Position numbers and translations under genes: made by a program. A stretch of DNA of 64,000 nucleotides from Bin127 sp965221625 (GTDB lineage: Bacteria; Chloroflexota; Dehalococcoidia; Lucifugimonadales; Lucifugimonadaceae), in contig OZ244903.1 in the NCBI GenBank assembly GCA_965221625.1, forward strand, positions 1,612,001 to 1,676,000, in the 5' to 3' direction. Of this stretch, positions 63,274-64,000 are shown piece after piece; the stretch's first letter is position 1; each line of letters begins with the position of its first letter. The notes under the pieces were generated by a model, which was given only the letters and a program-made list of their open reading frames with translations, ran no database searches and was not told where the DNA came from.

Positions 63274-64000
63274 CTAGTATTCGAAGCTCTCGCCGGTGAA
63301 CCGCTCGTACGCAGAGACGTACCGTTGGCGCGTCATCCTCATCACGCGTTTGGGGATGTTCGGTGGAGGCGGTTCGCGATCCCAATCCCTTTCAAGCAGC
63401 CATTCTCGCAGGAACTGCTTGTCGTAAGCTGGCGGAAACTCGCCAGGTTGCCACTGGTCGGCATCCCAGAAACGACTCGAATCGGGCGTCAGCACTTCAT
63501 CGATCAATGTGATTTTTCCATCGACGAAACCGAACTCGAACTTGGTGTCTACCAAGATTAAGCCTTGCTGTTGGGCGTGGTCGCGGGCGCGCTCATAAAT
63601 CTCGATACTGAGCTCTTCGAGCTGAGTATGCAACTCCGAACCCACCAAATCGATGGCCTCGGTACGCGTCAAGGGTCGGTCGTGACCTTGTTCCGCTTTG
63701 GTCGATGGTGTGAACACAGGATGCGATAGTCGATCAGCTGGGCGCAACCCCGTTTGCAGTCTTTCCCCGTTAAGCGTGCCATCGGCTTTGTACTCGGCCC
63801 AACCAGCACCGGCGAGGAATCCGCGAACCACGCACTCAATCTCTATCCTCTCAGCCTCCCGAATTAGCATTGTGCGCGGCCTCAAGGCGTCCGGCAGGTT
63901 GAGCACGGCATACTCCATACCAACCTCAGATAGCCCTTCTACATCATCCGTCATCGCGATCATGTGGTTCGGGATGATGTCGCCAATCACGTTCCTAAAC
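63274..64000 (-). CDS. purC: SAICAR synthase (PurC), N-terminus outside window
   Basis: At least 242 residues of phosphoribosylaminoimidazole-succinocarboxamide synthase, an ATP-dependent step of purine synthesis. Visible parts are IIPNHMIAM, the RECVVRG-type signature as EIECVVRGFLAGAGW, STKAEQGHDRP, LVDTKFEFGF and IDEVLTPDSSRFW. The frame stays open through the right edge and the segment before IIPNHM fits the family interior, so the GTG at 63990 is not taken as the start and the gene begins beyond 64000. It heads the purC-DUF3105-purS run. Confidence 0.93.
   Translation of the reverse strand, partial: FRNVIGDIIPNHMIAMTDDVEGLSEVGMEYAVLNLPDALRPRTMLIREAERIEIECVVRGFLAGAGWAEYKADGTLNGERLQTGLRPADRLSHPVFTPSTKAEQGHDRPLTRTEAIDLVGSELHTQLEELSIEIYERARDHAQQQGLILVDTKFEFGFVDGKITLIDEVLTPDSSRFWDADQWQPGEFPPAYDKQFLREWLLERDWDREPPPPNIPKRVMRMTRQRYVSAYERFTGESFEY

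Overview
The window is a dense, fully bacterial chromosome segment with about 60 protein genes on both strands, short intergenic gaps and no rRNA, tRNA, CRISPR array or insertion sequence that I could recognise. Moderate-to-high GC, many TTG and GTG starts, lipoproteins with threonine/proline-rich linkers after the lipid cysteine, and many short-chain dehydrogenases, aldo-keto reductases, HpcH/HpaI-type aldolases and Ldh2-type dehydrogenases suggest a heterotrophic Chloroflexota bacterium, possibly of the SAR202/Dehalococcoidia side. This assignment is an inference from gene style and was not tested by any search.

Region 1-11.8 kb is a glycolate/hydroxy-acid module. On the minus strand lie two YbjQ-like proteins, an HpcH/HpaI aldolase, glcD, a Gfo/Idh/MocA oxidoreductase, two aldo-keto reductases, a PhnB-like VOC protein, glcE and glcF. 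A plus-strand class V aminotransferase (alanine-glyoxylate type) converges on glcF. Glycolate oxidase GlcDEF would make glyoxylate and the aminotransferase could convert it to glycine. A second HpaI-type aldolase is divergent at 11.0 kb.

Region 12-25 kb holds a histidine phosphatase, a thermonuclease/Excalibur lipoprotein, a zinc alcohol dehydrogenase, an Ldh2-family dehydrogenase, two tandem 295-residue aldolase-like paralogues, and a polar amino-acid ABC importer. The importer has two intact solute-binding lipoproteins, the decayed C-terminus of a third between them, two permeases and an ATPase. A strong terminator separates the binding-protein genes from the permease genes.

Region 25-32 kb has a DUF433/PIN-like toxin-antitoxin candidate, then a large formate dehydrogenase whose reading frame is interrupted by one TGA exactly at the catalytic selenocysteine site, followed by a SECIS-like hairpin. 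It is therefore read here as one selenoprotein gene (26490-29360). A DedA protein, an unknown helix-turn-helix protein and a cytochrome c lipoprotein follow.

Region 32-52 kb mixes housekeeping and accessory genes: larB, dnaN, a PQQ-type sugar dehydrogenase, an MFS transporter, a short-chain dehydrogenase, the nfeD-slipin membrane pair, an unknown protein, uvrC, a cytidylate-kinase-like protein, gamma-glutamyltransferase, a threonine synthase-like enzyme, a class I aminotransferase, an RDD protein and two adjacent short-chain dehydrogenases.

Region 52-64 kb holds a PPK2 polyphosphate kinase, a D-amino-acid-oxidase-like flavoprotein and a two-component system. Divergent from the latter is a histidine operon hisZ-hisG-hisD-hisC-hisB, convergent with purC-DUF3105-purS. 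The hisG product carries the C-terminal regulatory domain of the long form although hisZ is present.
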